This document shows positions 63,788-64,000 of a DNA stretch of 64,000 nucleotides, in pieces. The position numbers and the translations under genes are program-made. The stretch is from Candidatus Bathyarchaeota archaeon (GTDB lineage Archaea > Thermoproteota > Bathyarchaeia > Bathyarchaeales > Bathycorpusculaceae): positions 135 to 64,134 of the forward strand of contig PLTA01000029.1 in the NCBI GenBank assembly GCA_003164295.1, in the 5' to 3' direction. Numbering within the stretch: position 1 is the first letter of the stretch; every line of letters begins with the position of its first letter. The notes under the pieces were generated by a model. That model saw nothing but the letters and a program-made list of their open reading frames with translations. It was not told where the DNA came from and did not search any database.

Positions 63788-64000
63788 CTACGATTTTTCT
63801 CTCTTAAAAGAGCCGACTCCGCCAGCCTTAGTAATGTTTGTAACTACGTTCTGGCTTACTTCATCAAGAAGCTCTTCTGCACGTTTCCAGTTATCAGCTG
63901 AAACTTCTACGCTATATCTTGGAGCTGCAATAACGCTAAATTCGATTTTAACGTCTTTAGCTTTTTGTCCTTTCTTGGCACCGAGAAATGCATCTTGAAT
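63788..64000 (-). CDS. translation initiation factor aIF2-alpha, C-terminal part
   Basis: The last 70 codons are seen; the gene runs off the window. The end has the domain-3 pattern VKIEFSVIAAPRYSVEVSAD, WKRAEELLDEVSQNVV and KAGGVGSFKRE, typical of archaeal aIF2-alpha, which helps to bring initiator tRNA to the ribosome. The stop is TAG at 63788-63790. Confidence 0.8.
   Translation of the reverse strand: MQDAFLGAKKGQKAKDVKIEFSVIAAPRYSVEVSADNWKRAEELLDEVSQNVVTNITKAGGVGSFKREKS

Noticed and set aside
1-64000. tRNA, rRNA, CRISPR arrays, insertion sequences
   Set aside because: I saw no tRNA T-loop consensus in a cloverleaf context, no spaced direct repeats of CRISPR type, and no transposase motifs. 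A covariance-model scan would settle tRNAs.

Overview
The window is a stretch of an AT-rich archaeal chromosome. Evidence for this is the LysW amino-acid carrier pathway, the archaeal shikimate route (ADH synthase, dehydroquinate synthase II, GHMP-type shikimate kinase), the C-terminus of aIF2-alpha at the right edge, an Lrp/LysM-type regulator beside lysW, frequent TTG/GTG starts and TATA-like promoters. The mix fits the TACK group, probably a Bathyarchaeia-like lineage; that placement is inference.

Layout. 1-10.3 kb is an accessory region: small membrane proteins, OsmC, a universal stress protein, a lycopene-cyclase domain, a VIT-type metal transporter, SagB-like oxidoreductase, a large secreted protein, HtrA protease and Hsp20. 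10.4-23.4 kb holds a MarR-controlled ABC exporter, a second ABC exporter, CBS-pair proteins, a YVTN-propeller membrane protein, a hybrid histidine kinase, a Rieske protein and an MFS exporter. 23.4-29.7 kb is the LysW cluster (lysW-X-Y-Z-J-K) with its divergent Lrp regulator. 29.8-40 kb is mixed: secreted and zinc-ribbon proteins, winged-helix proteins, rpiA, an S-component-like protein, a HAD-CTP-kinase fusion, a small nuclease/DNA-repair-like cluster, a methyltransferase and a CooT-like protein. 40.2-47.8 kb is an ilvB-ilvN-leuCDBA-pheA operon. It converges on a long tyrA-aat-CM-aroC-A-K-E-D-DHQS-ADHS-lysC operon (read leftward from 58.1 kb). The right end has an IMPase, a phosphoesterase, an RHH protein, pyrF and aIF2-alpha.

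Most notable: both large amino-acid operons seem to begin with short leader peptides ending in codons for the amino acids they make. The aromatic operon leader ends FDYFYYRYFP with its stop on the edge of a 10-bp hairpin. The ilv-leu leader ends VLIL inside a possible hairpin. This resembles ribosome-mediated attenuation, which to my knowledge is not established in archaea.

Second: about thirteen single-base, mostly homopolymer, indels break eight accessory genes, some of them absent as ORFs, while the roughly 25 biosynthetic genes are all intact. This may be real gene decay or uneven sequence quality.
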